DNA from: CAYMKE01 sp964345135
Lineage (GTDB): Bacteria > Bacteroidota > Bacteroidia > Bacteroidales > JBBRXJ01
Length of the DNA: 15,501 bases
NCBI GenBank assembly: GCA_964345135.1
Contig: CAYFQI010000035.1
Coordinates: forward strand, 1-15,501
Direction of reading: 5' to 3'
The notes under the pieces are model-generated. The model searched no databases. It was not told the DNA's origin and worked only from the letters and a program-made list of their open reading frames with translations. This document shows, piece by piece, positions 1-7,395 of this stretch. Both the position numbers and the translations under genes were made by a program. Positions within the stretch are counted from its first letter, which is position 1, and every line of letters starts with the position of its first letter.

Positions 1-3000
1 ATCCCATTAAAAAACATAACTTCGCAAGAATGGAAAACTTCTAATATTTTAACCTGCAATGGATTAATTGAATTAGAACAAACAAGTTTAGATATAAATA
101 ATAATTATTATTTATCGGGTAGGTTTCAAGATACGATAACCAATGTTTCTCCGCAAATTATAGCAAATGAGAAATGGGACATTTTCATTGCAAAATACAA
201 TTCAAACTTTCAATTAGAATGGATAAATAAGATTGGTGGAAATAATAATCAGTTTTTTACTGCTAATTTTATTCACAATGACACCCTTTATATTACAGGT
301 GCATTTTGGGATACCACTTTTTTCACTCCTACTGATTCTTTAATTAGTACAGGAATGGCAGATATATTTCTGGCAAAATATTCCTTAAACGGTGATTTTA
401 TTTCCGTTAACCATCTTGCTTCAAAAGCTTCTCCTCAGGTACCAACTGATATTTATATTTTAGAATCCAATCAGATTTTACTCAGTGGATTTTATAAAGA
501 TACATTAACATTATTTGATGATACCACCTTTATTTCTTCCGGATGGAACACATTTATTTCCAAGTTATATAATGATTCTTTAATATGGGCTAAAAATATT
601 ATATCAACTACCAATACAAGGGTCCAAAATATCAAATTTTACGATGACGGATATTATTTTAATGGCTTTTTTAAAGATTCACTCTATTTAGACGTTCACA
701 ACTTAAATAGTGTCAACAGCTCCAATGATATTTTCTTATACAAAACAGGATTCAATGGATCAGGTAAATGGGTCAGGCGGTCGTATGGTACAAATAATGA
801 CGCAGCAGGAAGTATCACGAATGATGATGTTGGTAATCTTTATTATACAGGATACTTTCAAAGCAATAAATTTACTGTAGATTCCACCGCAAGTATTGCA
901 TCACAAGATACTTCATATAATAATAATTATTGGGATATTTTAATTCACAAATTTAATCGAGACGGAAACCTGATATGGAAAAAAGATTATGGAGGAACAG
1001 GAAAAGACTGGACTCAAAACATTATTGAGCATAACAAAATTTTATATGTATCTGGATATTATTCTGATACATTACAATTTGGAAAACAAACCCTGACGAC
1101 AAATGATGTAGAAGACTATGCTGTGTTATTAGCTATGTTTGATACAGACGGAAACATGATCTCTGTTGAAACAATAAATGGCAGTGATAACGGCCAGGAT
1201 GCAGGAACAAACCTGAAGATAGACAACGAAAACAATGTATTGATCAGCGGATACTTTAAATCTTCAAACATAACCATTGGAGACAGCACTTACATCAATC
1301 CCAATCCGGGCAATAAAGTACTATGGCTTGGCAAATACAAACCTGAATTCAAAGCAATAATCACATCACATACAAACATTTCCTGCACAGGAAGTGGAGA
1401 CGGGGAACTCACGGCAACCGGATATTTTGGCAATCCCTCATACAATTACAAATGGAGTAACGGGGCGCTATCACAATCAATAAGTGGGCTGGAAGCTGGT
1501 ATATACTCGGTTACTGTAAGCGATCAAAATGATTCAACAACCATTACTTCCGCAGAGATTACTGAACCTGCTGTTTTATCAGTCAGCGGTACAACAACTG
1601 ACATTGTATGTGCAAATCAAAAAAACGGTGCCATTAATATTGAAGTAACAGGAGGTTCAAAACCTTATGAGTATAGATGGCAAGGCACGGGAAGCGGTTT
1701 GCATACTTCAGACAGCAACCAGGCAGGCCTGAGTGAAGGCATGTATATGGTTACTGTAACAGACAATAAAGGCTGTACAGCACTGGATACATTCAACATA
1801 AAAGAGCCTGCCCCCATGACATTCAATGAGTCTGTTGTAACCCATGTAACTCCGGGAGACAGCACAAACGGTGCCATCAATCTGTCAGTTCAAGGGGGTA
1901 GTGGAATGCCCGTGAACTTTAATTATCAATGGGAAGGCCCGGGCGGATTTGTTGCTGATTCACAAAACATAGACAGTTTAAGAGGGGGCAACTATCACGT
2001 GACCGTGACTGATACGAATAATTGCAAAAGTGACACGCTGTTTGTTGTAAATGACACGTCACAGTTTATTGCATATATATCTTATGTAAAAAATGTCACG
2101 TGTAAAGGCGGTTCCGATGGAGAAGCGGAAGTATCTGTGATCAATGACAACGGGGTTATATCTTACAGTTGGGAAGATAATTCTGGTACTCCTGTTGCGG
2201 GAGATTCAACTATTAGCAGTGTTCAGGCCGGCACGTTCTATGTAACGGTTGTTGATGGAGATAACGATACGGCTGTTGCCTGGGCATCAATCAAAGAACC
2301 CCAGGATACGCTTGATGCATTTGTATATCAAATAAAAGATGAACTCTGCGCCGGTGATTCTGATGGTTTCATTGACATTGATGCAAACGGGGGAATATTG
2401 CCATACTCCTACCATTGGACAAACAATGATTCTACCCAGGATTTAACTAACGTGCAAGCAGGAACATATTCTGTAACCATAACAGATGCATATGGATGTC
2501 AGAAATTAATCAACAATATTACCGTCCAGGGATGGCCTGCCCTGTCATTGGATGTCTCTATCCTGGAGCCCATCTCCTGTAATGGTGATAAAGACGGGAT
2601 ACTTCATGCAAATGTCACGGGAGGAAATTCTCCATATACATATTCATGGAATGATGACGCACATCAAACATTCAGCATAGCATCCGGACTAGCAGAAGGT
2701 ATATACCAGGTAACAGTAACTGATAAAAACGGTTGCGGCATTACCACCTTCAAAGTACTTGAAGAACCTGAACCTATTGCAACTAATATTTCAGTTAAAA
2801 ACATAACCTGCAATGGATTACAAGATGGCCAACTCAGCCCGGAAGTAACAGGAGGAACACCAAATTATAACTTCTTTTGGTTCAAAAACTCCAATTTTAT
2901 AGGCAGTGATTCAAACCAGGCTAATTTGGGCATCGGCACCTATTCTGTAAGTATTGAAGATGGTCATGGATGTATACATAAAGATACAGCAGAAATCACT

Positions 3001-4056
3001 CAGCCTTCAACATTATCAATTATTAATGAAACCAGTGAGGCGATTACTACCTGTGCAGGTGATTCGAATGGCATGATCAGTGTAACAGCAAGTGGCGGCA
3101 CACCCCCTCTTACCTACACCATTGCCCCTGATACGTTGGTTTCACCAAACACCGGCACACTCGATAAAATCGGACAAGATTCATTCAGAATTGCATTAAC
3201 CGGGTTACCAGCAGGTGAATATACAATTGATATTAATGACTCCAATTCATGCGGCCCTGTAACAAGTTCGCTGTTTGAGATCACTGAACCACCTGAAATT
3301 CAAATTAATAACATTGACACTACACATCTTAACTGTTATGATGAACCAACCGGCAGCATTCTTGTTGAAGCAAGCGGTGGAAGTGGCGGGTTGACTTACA
3401 TTATCCATCCCGGTGATAGCCGTAATGCAACAGGTAGTTTTACCCTTCTTCCGGCAGGTGATTATTCTGTTGAGATTCAAGACACGAGTAGTTGTAATGT
3501 TTACACCGGAACGATTACCATCACACAACCCGAACCCATCAATATCAATGCAATCGACAGTACAAATCCTTCTTCAATAACTTCATCGGATGGATCCATA
3601 CATGTAACAGCTTCAATGGATACAAATACATTATATTACAGCCTTTATAATGAATCTGATAGCATCACGATAAATACAGACGGTGTTTTCAATAATTTAA
3701 CCGGGGGTACTTATACTGTAAGAATAAGAGCATCTGACGAATGTTCTCCAATTATTACAACTCCCATCGTGTTAAGTGCTACCAGCAGTATTATTATTGC
3801 AAACAATGATGTTAAACTCAACGTATATCCTGTTCCGGCTGATGATTACATTTACATTCAAGCCAATAATAAAAACAATAAAGCGGTTCGTTTAGAATTA
3901 ATAAATAGTGAAGGACGAACAATGCATATTATTAAAATGAATGCAAAAGATAATGCCGTGAATGAACGGGTTGATGTTTCTACATATCCGTCAGGAATTT
4001 ATTTTATTAAAATTAATGGACATCTTATTGCTAAAGAAAAAATCTTGATTCAATAA
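1..4056 (+). CDS. Large T9SS-secreted surface protein with propeller-like and SprB repeats (5' end outside window)
   Basis: The frame is open from base 1 with no stop, and the sequence before the first ATG (355) has the same repeat pattern as what follows. The gene therefore starts upstream of the window; 1351 residues are visible. Residues about 1-450 contain seven copies of a Y-x-S/T-G-x-F/Y motif, often followed by a D-T/S pair (residues 36, 96, 159, 218, 280, 348, 413), spaced about 60-68 residues apart, which suggests beta-propeller blades. Residues about 453-1260 contain around ten SprB-type repeats, each with C-x-G-x-x-D/N-G, T-G-G, a Y-x-W core, AGxYxVTVTD and an E-P end. Residues 1268-1351 look like a type A T9SS sorting domain (VYPVPADD, then SGIYFIKI near the end). 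The protein is predicted to cross the outer membrane through T9SS and act at the cell surface or be released, perhaps in adhesion or gliding. The ligand is unknown. The class is well supported; the specific role is not. Confidence 0.9.
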   Translation: MPLKNITSQEWKTSNILTCNGLIELEQTSLDINNNYYLSGRFQDTITNVSPQIIANEKWDIFIAKYNSNFQLEWINKIGGNNNQFFTANFIHNDTLYITGAFWDTTFFTPTDSLISTGMADIFLAKYSLNGDFISVNHLASKASPQVPTDIYILESNQILLSGFYKDTLTLFDDTTFISSGWNTFISKLYNDSLIWAKNIISTTNTRVQNIKFYDDGYYFNGFFKDSLYLDVHNLNSVNSSNDIFLYKTGFNGSGKWVRRSYGTNNDAAGSITNDDVGNLYYTGYFQSNKFTVDSTASIASQDTSYNNNYWDILIHKFNRDGNLIWKKDYGGTGKDWTQNIIEHNKILYVSGYYSDTLQFGKQTLTTNDVEDYAVLLAMFDTDGNMISVETINGSDNGQDAGTNLKIDNENNVLISGYFKSSNITIGDSTYINPNPGNKVLWLGKYKPEFKAIITSHTNISCTGSGDGELTATGYFGNPSYNYKWSNGALSQSISGLEAGIYSVTVSDQNDSTTITSAEITEPAVLSVSGTTTDIVCANQKNGAINIEVTGGSKPYEYRWQGTGSGLHTSDSNQAGLSEGMYMVTVTDNKGCTALDTFNIKEPAPMTFNESVVTHVTPGDSTNGAINLSVQGGSGMPVNFNYQWEGPGGFVADSQNIDSLRGGNYHVTVTDTNNCKSDTLFVVNDTSQFIAYISYVKNVTCKGGSDGEAEVSVINDNGVISYSWEDNSGTPVAGDSTISSVQAGTFYVTVVDGDNDTAVAWASIKEPQDTLDAFVYQIKDELCAGDSDGFIDIDANGGILPYSYHWTNNDSTQDLTNVQAGTYSVTITDAYGCQKLINNITVQGWPALSLDVSILEPISCNGDKDGILHANVTGGNSPYTYSWNDDAHQTFSIASGLAEGIYQVTVTDKNGCGITTFKVLEEPEPIATNISVKNITCNGLQDGQLSPEVTGGTPNYNFFWFKNSNFIGSDSNQANLGIGTYSVSIEDGHGCIHKDTAEITQPSTLSIINETSEAITTCAGDSNGMISVTASGGTPPLTYTIAPDTLVSPNTGTLDKIGQDSFRIALTGLPAGEYTIDINDSNSCGPVTSSLFEITEPPEIQINNIDTTHLNCYDEPTGSILVEASGGSGGLTYIIHPGDSRNATGSFTLLPAGDYSVEIQDTSSCNVYTGTITITQPEPININAIDSTNPSSITSSDGSIHVTASMDTNTLYYSLYNESDSITINTDGVFNNLTGGTYTVRIRASDECSPIITTPIVLSATSSIIIANNDVKLNVYPVPADDYIYIQANNKNNKAVRLELINSEGRTMHIIKMNAKDNAVNERVDVSTYPSGIYFIKINGHLIAKEKILIQ

Positions 4057-4069
4057 TAAAATCTTGCAT

Positions 4070-4114
4070 AATAAACCCATAGAAATTCTTGTTTTTTCTA
4101 TGGGTTTATTTTTT
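4070..4114 (+). terminator. Intrinsic terminator after the T9SS protein gene
   Basis: A perfect 16-bp inverted repeat (4070-4085 and 4095-4110) with a 9-base loop is followed by more T residues to 4114. It begins 14 bases after the stop codon of the surface protein. Because it lies only about 20 bases before the hslR ATG, it separates the two plus-strand units. Confidence 0.88.
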
Positions 4115-4136
4115 AAAAAAATATTTAAATTAATTT

Positions 4137-4505
4137 ATGCGGATTGACAAATGGTTATGGACTGTAAGGATTTTCAAAACACGAAGCCAGGCAACGGAAT
4201 CTTGCAAGAAGGGAAAGGTATTGATCAATGATGCCCAAACAAAACCTTCAAGAGAAGTAAATGTTAATGATATTATTAAAGTTAAAAAACCACCGGCTAT
4301 TTTCACCTACCAGGTAACAGGTATCTTACAAAAACGTGGTTCAGCTAAAATTGCTTCGGAACACTATGAAGATATAACACCCGAAGCTGAAATCAATAAA
4401 ATCAAAATAAAAAATAAAAATATGTTCGCATACAAGGGTGAAGGACGGCCCACGAAAAAGCAACGCAGAAAACTTGATGAATTTAAAAACATCCAATATA
4501 ATTAA
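4137..4505 (+). CDS. hslR: S4-domain RNA-binding protein, Hsp15 / HslR family
   Basis: This 122-residue protein opens with an S4 RNA-binding fold: RIDKWLWTVRIFKTRSQA, then KKGKVLIND and the K-P-S-R strand, covering about residues 2-50. It ends in a basic tail with GRPTKKQRRKLDEFK (residues about 102-116), matching the architecture and length of E. coli Hsp15 (about 133 residues). In E. coli, Hsp15 binds stalled 50S subunits that still carry peptidyl-tRNA and helps recycle them; the same role is inferred here. The ATG at 4137 gives exactly the family N-terminus. There is no Shine-Dalgarno sequence, only an A/T-rich leader. The gene follows a terminator and lies 14 bases ahead of the DUF4924 gene, so the two probably share a transcript. 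Confidence 0.9.
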   Translation: MRIDKWLWTVRIFKTRSQATESCKKGKVLINDAQTKPSREVNVNDIIKVKKPPAIFTYQVTGILQKRGSAKIASEHYEDITPEAEINKIKIKNKNMFAYKGEGRPTKKQRRKLDEFKNIQYN

Positions 4506-4509
4506 CTCG

Positions 4510-4514
4510 AAGGA
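4510..4514 (+). promoter_or_regulatory. Ribosome binding site of the DUF4924 gene
   Basis: AAGGA sits five bases before the ATG at 4520, in the 14-base gap after hslR. Most other genes in the window lack such a site, so it helps fix this start. Confidence 0.5.
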
Positions 4515-4519
4515 ACATT

Positions 4520-5059
4520 ATGATCATAGCAAGTGCGAAAAAAAAAGAAAATATTGCCGAGTACATCTTATACATGTGGCAAATTGAAGATTTACTAAGA
4601 GCTTATCAATTCAATATTGATGAGATTGAAAAAAATATTATCACCCATTTTTCCGATGTATCGCCTGTTGTAAAAAGTGAAATGAAATATTGGTATCAAG
4701 ACATCATCGAAAAAATGAAACATCAGGGAATACAGGAAAAAGGACATCTTGATTTTTTAAAATCTATTATTAATGAATTGGAAACATTACACCAGGAACT
4801 CGTTCATTCACCTAAAGACCTAAAATACATCGAATTATATAATTGGGCGTCACCCAATATAAACGAATTAAGAAAAAAAACAATACATTCCGATGCGGGC
4901 GATATCCAATTATGTTTAGAAGGCTTGTATGGTTTGCTCTTAATGCGATTAAAAGGTAAAAATATAACCGAGGAGACAAAAGAAGCCATATCTACAATTA
5001 GCAAACTAACCGGTTACTTATCACGAAAACATAAAGAGAAAAGCGAGGAAAACGTGTAA
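4520..5059 (+). CDS. DUF4924 family protein
   Basis: This 179-residue, probably cytosolic, mostly helical protein begins MIIASAKKKENIAEYILYMW followed by QIEDLLRAY (residues 21-29). That opening is characteristic of the DUF4924 family found in Bacteroidota. There is no signal peptide or membrane segment. The middle is rich in charged helices (EKNIITHF, EMKYWYQDI), and residues about 128-145 hold the DIQLCLEGLYGLLLMRLKG block. The function is unknown, and nothing here allows one to be assigned. It lies 14 bases downstream of hslR with a Shine-Dalgarno sequence, so co-expression with a translation-rescue factor is plausible. Its stop codon falls inside the first copy of a 17-base direct repeat (see the 5054-5089 feature), so the last few residues could have been altered by an insertion event. 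Confidence 0.82.
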   Translation: MIIASAKKKENIAEYILYMWQIEDLLRAYQFNIDEIEKNIITHFSDVSPVVKSEMKYWYQDIIEKMKHQGIQEKGHLDFLKSIINELETLHQELVHSPKDLKYIELYNWASPNINELRKKTIHSDAGDIQLCLEGLYGLLLMRLKGKNITEETKEAISTISKLTGYLSRKHKEKSEENV

Positions 5060-5089
5060 TTTCGGGGTAAATGTGCAATTTTGGGGCAA
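5054..5089. repeat. Imperfect tandem direct repeat at the convergent junction
   Basis: Two 17-base copies (from 5054 and from 5073) of a GTGyAATTTyGGGGyAA pattern differ only by three C/T transitions. The offset between them is 19 bases. A partly inverted echo (TGCCCC, 5103-5108) pairs with GGGGCA at 5083-5088. The layout resembles the repeated transposase-binding sites at IS21-family ends, but no transposase is present. A scar or chance similarity are both possible. Confidence 0.4.
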
Positions 5090-5137
5090 GCATAACGAAT
5101 CCTGCCCCGTAAGGAAGAATGACTGTATCGGGATTCG
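5083..5137. other. Overlapping inverted repeats between convergent genes
   Basis: Two competing stems lie between the convergent DUF4924 and nadC genes: GGGGCA/TGCCCC (5083-5088 with 5103-5108) and CGAATCC/GGATTCG (5096-5102 with 5131-5137). Neither is followed by a T tract on either strand. They are not classic intrinsic terminators, although structure here could still help end both transcripts. Confidence 0.3.
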
Positions 5138-5162
5138 CAGACATTATTGGCTCAAACACGAA

Positions 5163-6005
5163 TCAAATAGCTTTCAGACTCATATCAATGCTGTTAATTT
5201 TATGTGTAATGGCCCCGATAGATATATAATCCACACCGCATTCTGCATAATCCCTGACATTTTCAAGATTTATATTTCCTGACGCTTCGGTTTCATACCT
5301 CCCACCTATCAGGTCTATTGCTGTTGTTATTTGTTGAGGGGACATATTATCAAGCAAAATCCTGTCAATTTTTCCTGTTTGTAAAATTTTTTCAACACAA
5401 TCAATGGTTCTCGCTTCAATAATAATTTTCAGATTTAATTGTTTATACTGAAGAAATTGATATGTTTTTTCAATGGCTCTTTCGATTCCCCCGGCATAAT
5501 CAATATGATTGTCTTTTAACATGATCATATCATATAACCCCATGCGATGGTTTTCACCTCCCCCGGCTTTTACAGCTGCTTTTTCGATAAATCGCATGCC
5601 TGGAGTTGTTTTTCGCGTGTCCAGTATTTTTACAGGCAGGCCTTTTACCTTTTCAACAAAAGCATTTGTACATGTAGCTATGCCGCTCATTCTTTGCATA
5701 ATATTCAGCACCAGGCGTTCGGCAACCAAAACAGATCGTATCTTTCCTTCCACGATGAAGGCAATATCCCCGGGGTTCACCTGATCCCCGTCACTAATAA
5801 ATGGTTTAAATTGGATTTCATTATCAACGTGATTGAATATTTCACCGCTAATGTCAATACCGGCAATAATCCCGTTTTCTTTTAATATTAAATTTGCTTT
5901 CCCTTCATTGCCTTCAGGAATACATGCCATAGATGAAAAATCACCTTGTCCAATATCTTCCTGCAGAGCATTTTGTATAAAACTGTTCAATTGTTCTTCA
6001 TTCAT
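5163..6005 (-). CDS. nadC: Nicotinate-nucleotide pyrophosphorylase (carboxylating), quinolinate phosphoribosyltransferase
   Basis: NadC converts quinolinate and PRPP to nicotinate mononucleotide, CO2 and pyrophosphate, the third step of de novo NAD synthesis, in the cytosol. The 280-residue length is normal. Visible motifs: EDIGQGDFS (16-24), AERLVLNIMQRMSGIAT (95-111), DTRKTTPGMR (129-138), AGGGENHRMGLYD (147-159), K164 with NH at 166-167, an acidic E197, LLDN (217-220), EASG (240-243) and the glycine-rich GAITH (264-268). Together these give the PRPP- and quinolinate-binding barrel. The ATG overlaps the stop of the upstream DUF4783 gene as ATGA, so translation is probably coupled. No nadA or nadB is seen nearby. 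The identification is secure. Confidence 0.97.
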   Translation of the reverse strand: MNEEQLNSFIQNALQEDIGQGDFSSMACIPEGNEGKANLILKENGIIAGIDISGEIFNHVDNEIQFKPFISDGDQVNPGDIAFIVEGKIRSVLVAERLVLNIMQRMSGIATCTNAFVEKVKGLPVKILDTRKTTPGMRFIEKAAVKAGGGENHRMGLYDMIMLKDNHIDYAGGIERAIEKTYQFLQYKQLNLKIIIEARTIDCVEKILQTGKIDRILLDNMSPQQITTAIDLIGGRYETEASGNINLENVRDYAECGVDYISIGAITHKINSIDMSLKAI

Positions 6006-6400
6006 TCCCGTTCAATCCTAAGCTGGCTAATTTTTAAATCATTACTTAATTTTTCAATAAATAATGTTATTCGATAATTGCCATTGGATGTGATTAACTG
6101 GCCAATAGCAAATACAGCATTTCCTTCCCCGCCCTGATGCTTAATGTCAAATTTTATAGGTACATTAGTGTTGAAAAATTTTTCAAGCAGGCGGGTTCCT
6201 TCAGTTTTGTTACATAAGCTCCTTTCCTGATTTGTAATGACTAAATCCAATTGATTTTTACAATACTGGATCAGACACTTAGAATCACCTTTATTAAAAG
6301 CATTTATAATATCCGGTGGTATTTCAGATGTTACAGCAAATACCTGAAAGGAAAATACCATGAACAAAATAAAAATAATATTTTTATGAGACTTTAACAT
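6002..6400 (-). CDS. DUF4783 family secreted protein
   Basis: This 132-residue protein has a clear Sec signal peptide: basic start KSHK, hydrophobic IIFILFMVFSF, and a probable cleavage after VFA (residue 22). It has no lipobox cysteine. The mature part matches the small NTF2-like DUF4783 family: IPPDIINAFNKGD, LLEKFFNTN, FDIKHQGGEGNAVFAIGQL and a final ISQLRIERE strand. The biochemical function is unknown. A periplasmic location is inferred from the signal peptide. Its last codons overlap the nadC start by four bases, so it is the promoter-proximal partner of nadC. I recall this pairing in other Bacteroidota, but the reason for linking a secreted protein with NAD synthesis is unclear. Confidence 0.82.
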   Translation of the reverse strand: MLKSHKNIIFILFMVFSFQVFAVTSEIPPDIINAFNKGDSKCLIQYCKNQLDLVITNQERSLCNKTEGTRLLEKFFNTNVPIKFDIKHQGGEGNAVFAIGQLITSNGNYRITLFIEKLSNDLKISQLRIERE

Positions 6401-6422
6401 ATATTTTATATTAGTCTTTAAT

Positions 6423-6430
6423 CAAAAATA
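6423..6430 (-). promoter_or_regulatory. Possible -7 box for the DUF4783-nadC operon
   Basis: Read on the minus strand this is TATTTTTG, an exact match to the Bacteroidota TAnnTTTG consensus, 22 bases before the DUF4783 ATG. No good -33 TTTG lies at the usual distance, and the region is nearly pure A/T, so a chance match is possible. Confidence 0.3.
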
Positions 6431-6458
6431 AAAAATAAAATTAGAAAATAAAAAATTA

Positions 6459-7169
6459 TTATTTGCAATAAATAATGAAAATCGTGGGTTTTTTTTGTAT
6501 ATCCGGAGCAGGCTCACGTTTCCATTCTTTTATTGTTTTTGTCTTTATAAACTCATTTTTTTCAGTAATATTAGATGCCAGGCATAGCCTTGTTCCCGGG
6601 GTACATGTAGCCAAAATATCCTGTAATAATTGATGATTCCGGTAGGGTGTTTCCATGAATATTTGTGATTGATCATTTTTTACAGAACGTTTTTCCAATT
6701 CCTTGATCCTGTTTTTTCTTTGTTTTTTTTCAATCGGCAGATAACTATTGAATGCAAACGTTTGGCCATTTAACCCGGATGCCATTAATGCCAGCATGAT
6801 TGACGAGGGTCCGACTAAAGGGATGACCTGAATATTAAAGTGGTGGGCCAGTGCAATAATTTCTTCACCAGGATCAGCAACTGCTGGCATGCCTGCTTCT
6901 GAAATAAGTCCGGCATCATTGCCTTCTATTACAGGTTTAATAAAAGTATCAATTCCCGTTTTATTGGTATGTTTATTAAACACAAAAAAGGTAATGTCAT
7001 CAATATTGATTCCCGGGCTGATTTTCTTTAAGTATCTCCTGGTAGTTCTTATATTTTCTGTGACATAGTAACGAATGGAGGTAACTATGTCGAAAATATG
7101 ACGGGGTAAAACATTATATTCAGAATTTTCGGACAGGGGGCTTGGTATTAAATATAGCTTACCACTCAT
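6459..7169 (-). CDS. RsmI-like SAM-dependent methyltransferase (tetrapyrrole methylase fold)
   Basis: The protein has 236 residues from the chosen start. It shows the tetrapyrrole-methylase/RsmI pattern: KLYLIPSPL at the N-terminus (4-12), the SAM-binding loop GLISEAGMPAVADPG (87-101), VGPSS (119-123), SYLPIEKKQRKNR (142-154) and METPYRN in the C-terminal domain. RsmI 2'-O-methylates C1402 of 16S rRNA. This looks like the shorter paralogue common in Bacteroidota, whose exact target I cannot state, so I give no symbol. The start at 7169 was chosen because family similarity begins there. An in-frame ATG at 7223 would add 18 unconserved residues and sits closer to a perfect -7 box at 7253-7260. 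It lies 58 bases upstream of DUF4783 on the same strand. Confidence 0.9.
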   Translation of the reverse strand: MSGKLYLIPSPLSENSEYNVLPRHIFDIVTSIRYYVTENIRTTRRYLKKISPGINIDDITFFVFNKHTNKTGIDTFIKPVIEGNDAGLISEAGMPAVADPGEEIIALAHHFNIQVIPLVGPSSIMLALMASGLNGQTFAFNSYLPIEKKQRKNRIKELEKRSVKNDQSQIFMETPYRNHQLLQDILATCTPGTRLCLASNITEKNEFIKTKTIKEWKREPAPDIQKKPTIFIIYCK

Positions 7170-7252
7170 TACTTTATATGTATTATGACCCGGGCAAGTA
7201 AATACAGACATGCTCGAAGACAATTATTTGATTGATTATCATACATATATGA

Positions 7253-7260
7253 CAAAATTA
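7253..7260 (-). promoter_or_regulatory. -7 promoter box for the RsmI-like gene
   Basis: The minus-strand sequence is TAATTTTG, an exact TAnnTTTG match and identical to the boxes before rpsF and the TonB receptor. It is 29 bases before the ATG at 7223 and 83 before the ATG at 7169. No clear -33 element is visible about 21 bases upstream. Confidence 0.4.
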
Positions 7261-7281
7261 AACGGATGAATACATGAAGTA

Positions 7282-7295
7282 TTTGAGTACTCGAA
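7282..7295. other. Near-perfect palindrome in the gap downstream of rplI
   Basis: GAGTACTC (7285-7292) is a perfect 8-base palindrome. Flanking T/A pairs and one wobble extend it to about 14 bases. It lies in the 226-base gap between rplI and the RsmI-like gene, upstream of the -7 box of the latter. It could be an operator or a weak hairpin. The rest of this gap shows nothing else I can support: no terminator after rplI and no RNA gene. Confidence 0.2.
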
Positions 7296-7395
7296 ATAGT
7301 GATCTCATGCACATCGCAAATAATTTAAAAGTAGACAAGCGGGGCGAATCTAAATTCCTGTTCTTTATATTCCTAATATTAAAGAGAAATAAAAA

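Noticed and set aside
355..357. ATG at 355 as the true start of the surface protein
   Set aside because: The frame is open back to base 1 and already encodes two copies of the same repeat motif, so the start is upstream of the window.
5073..5282. Plus-strand open frame across the nadC 3' end
   Set aside because: It lies largely antisense to nadC, has no family resemblance and begins in the repeat-containing junction.
5509..6021. Several overlapping plus-strand frames opposite nadC
   Set aside because: They mirror conserved nadC codons in other frames; compositions are unlike a real protein and no start signal is present.
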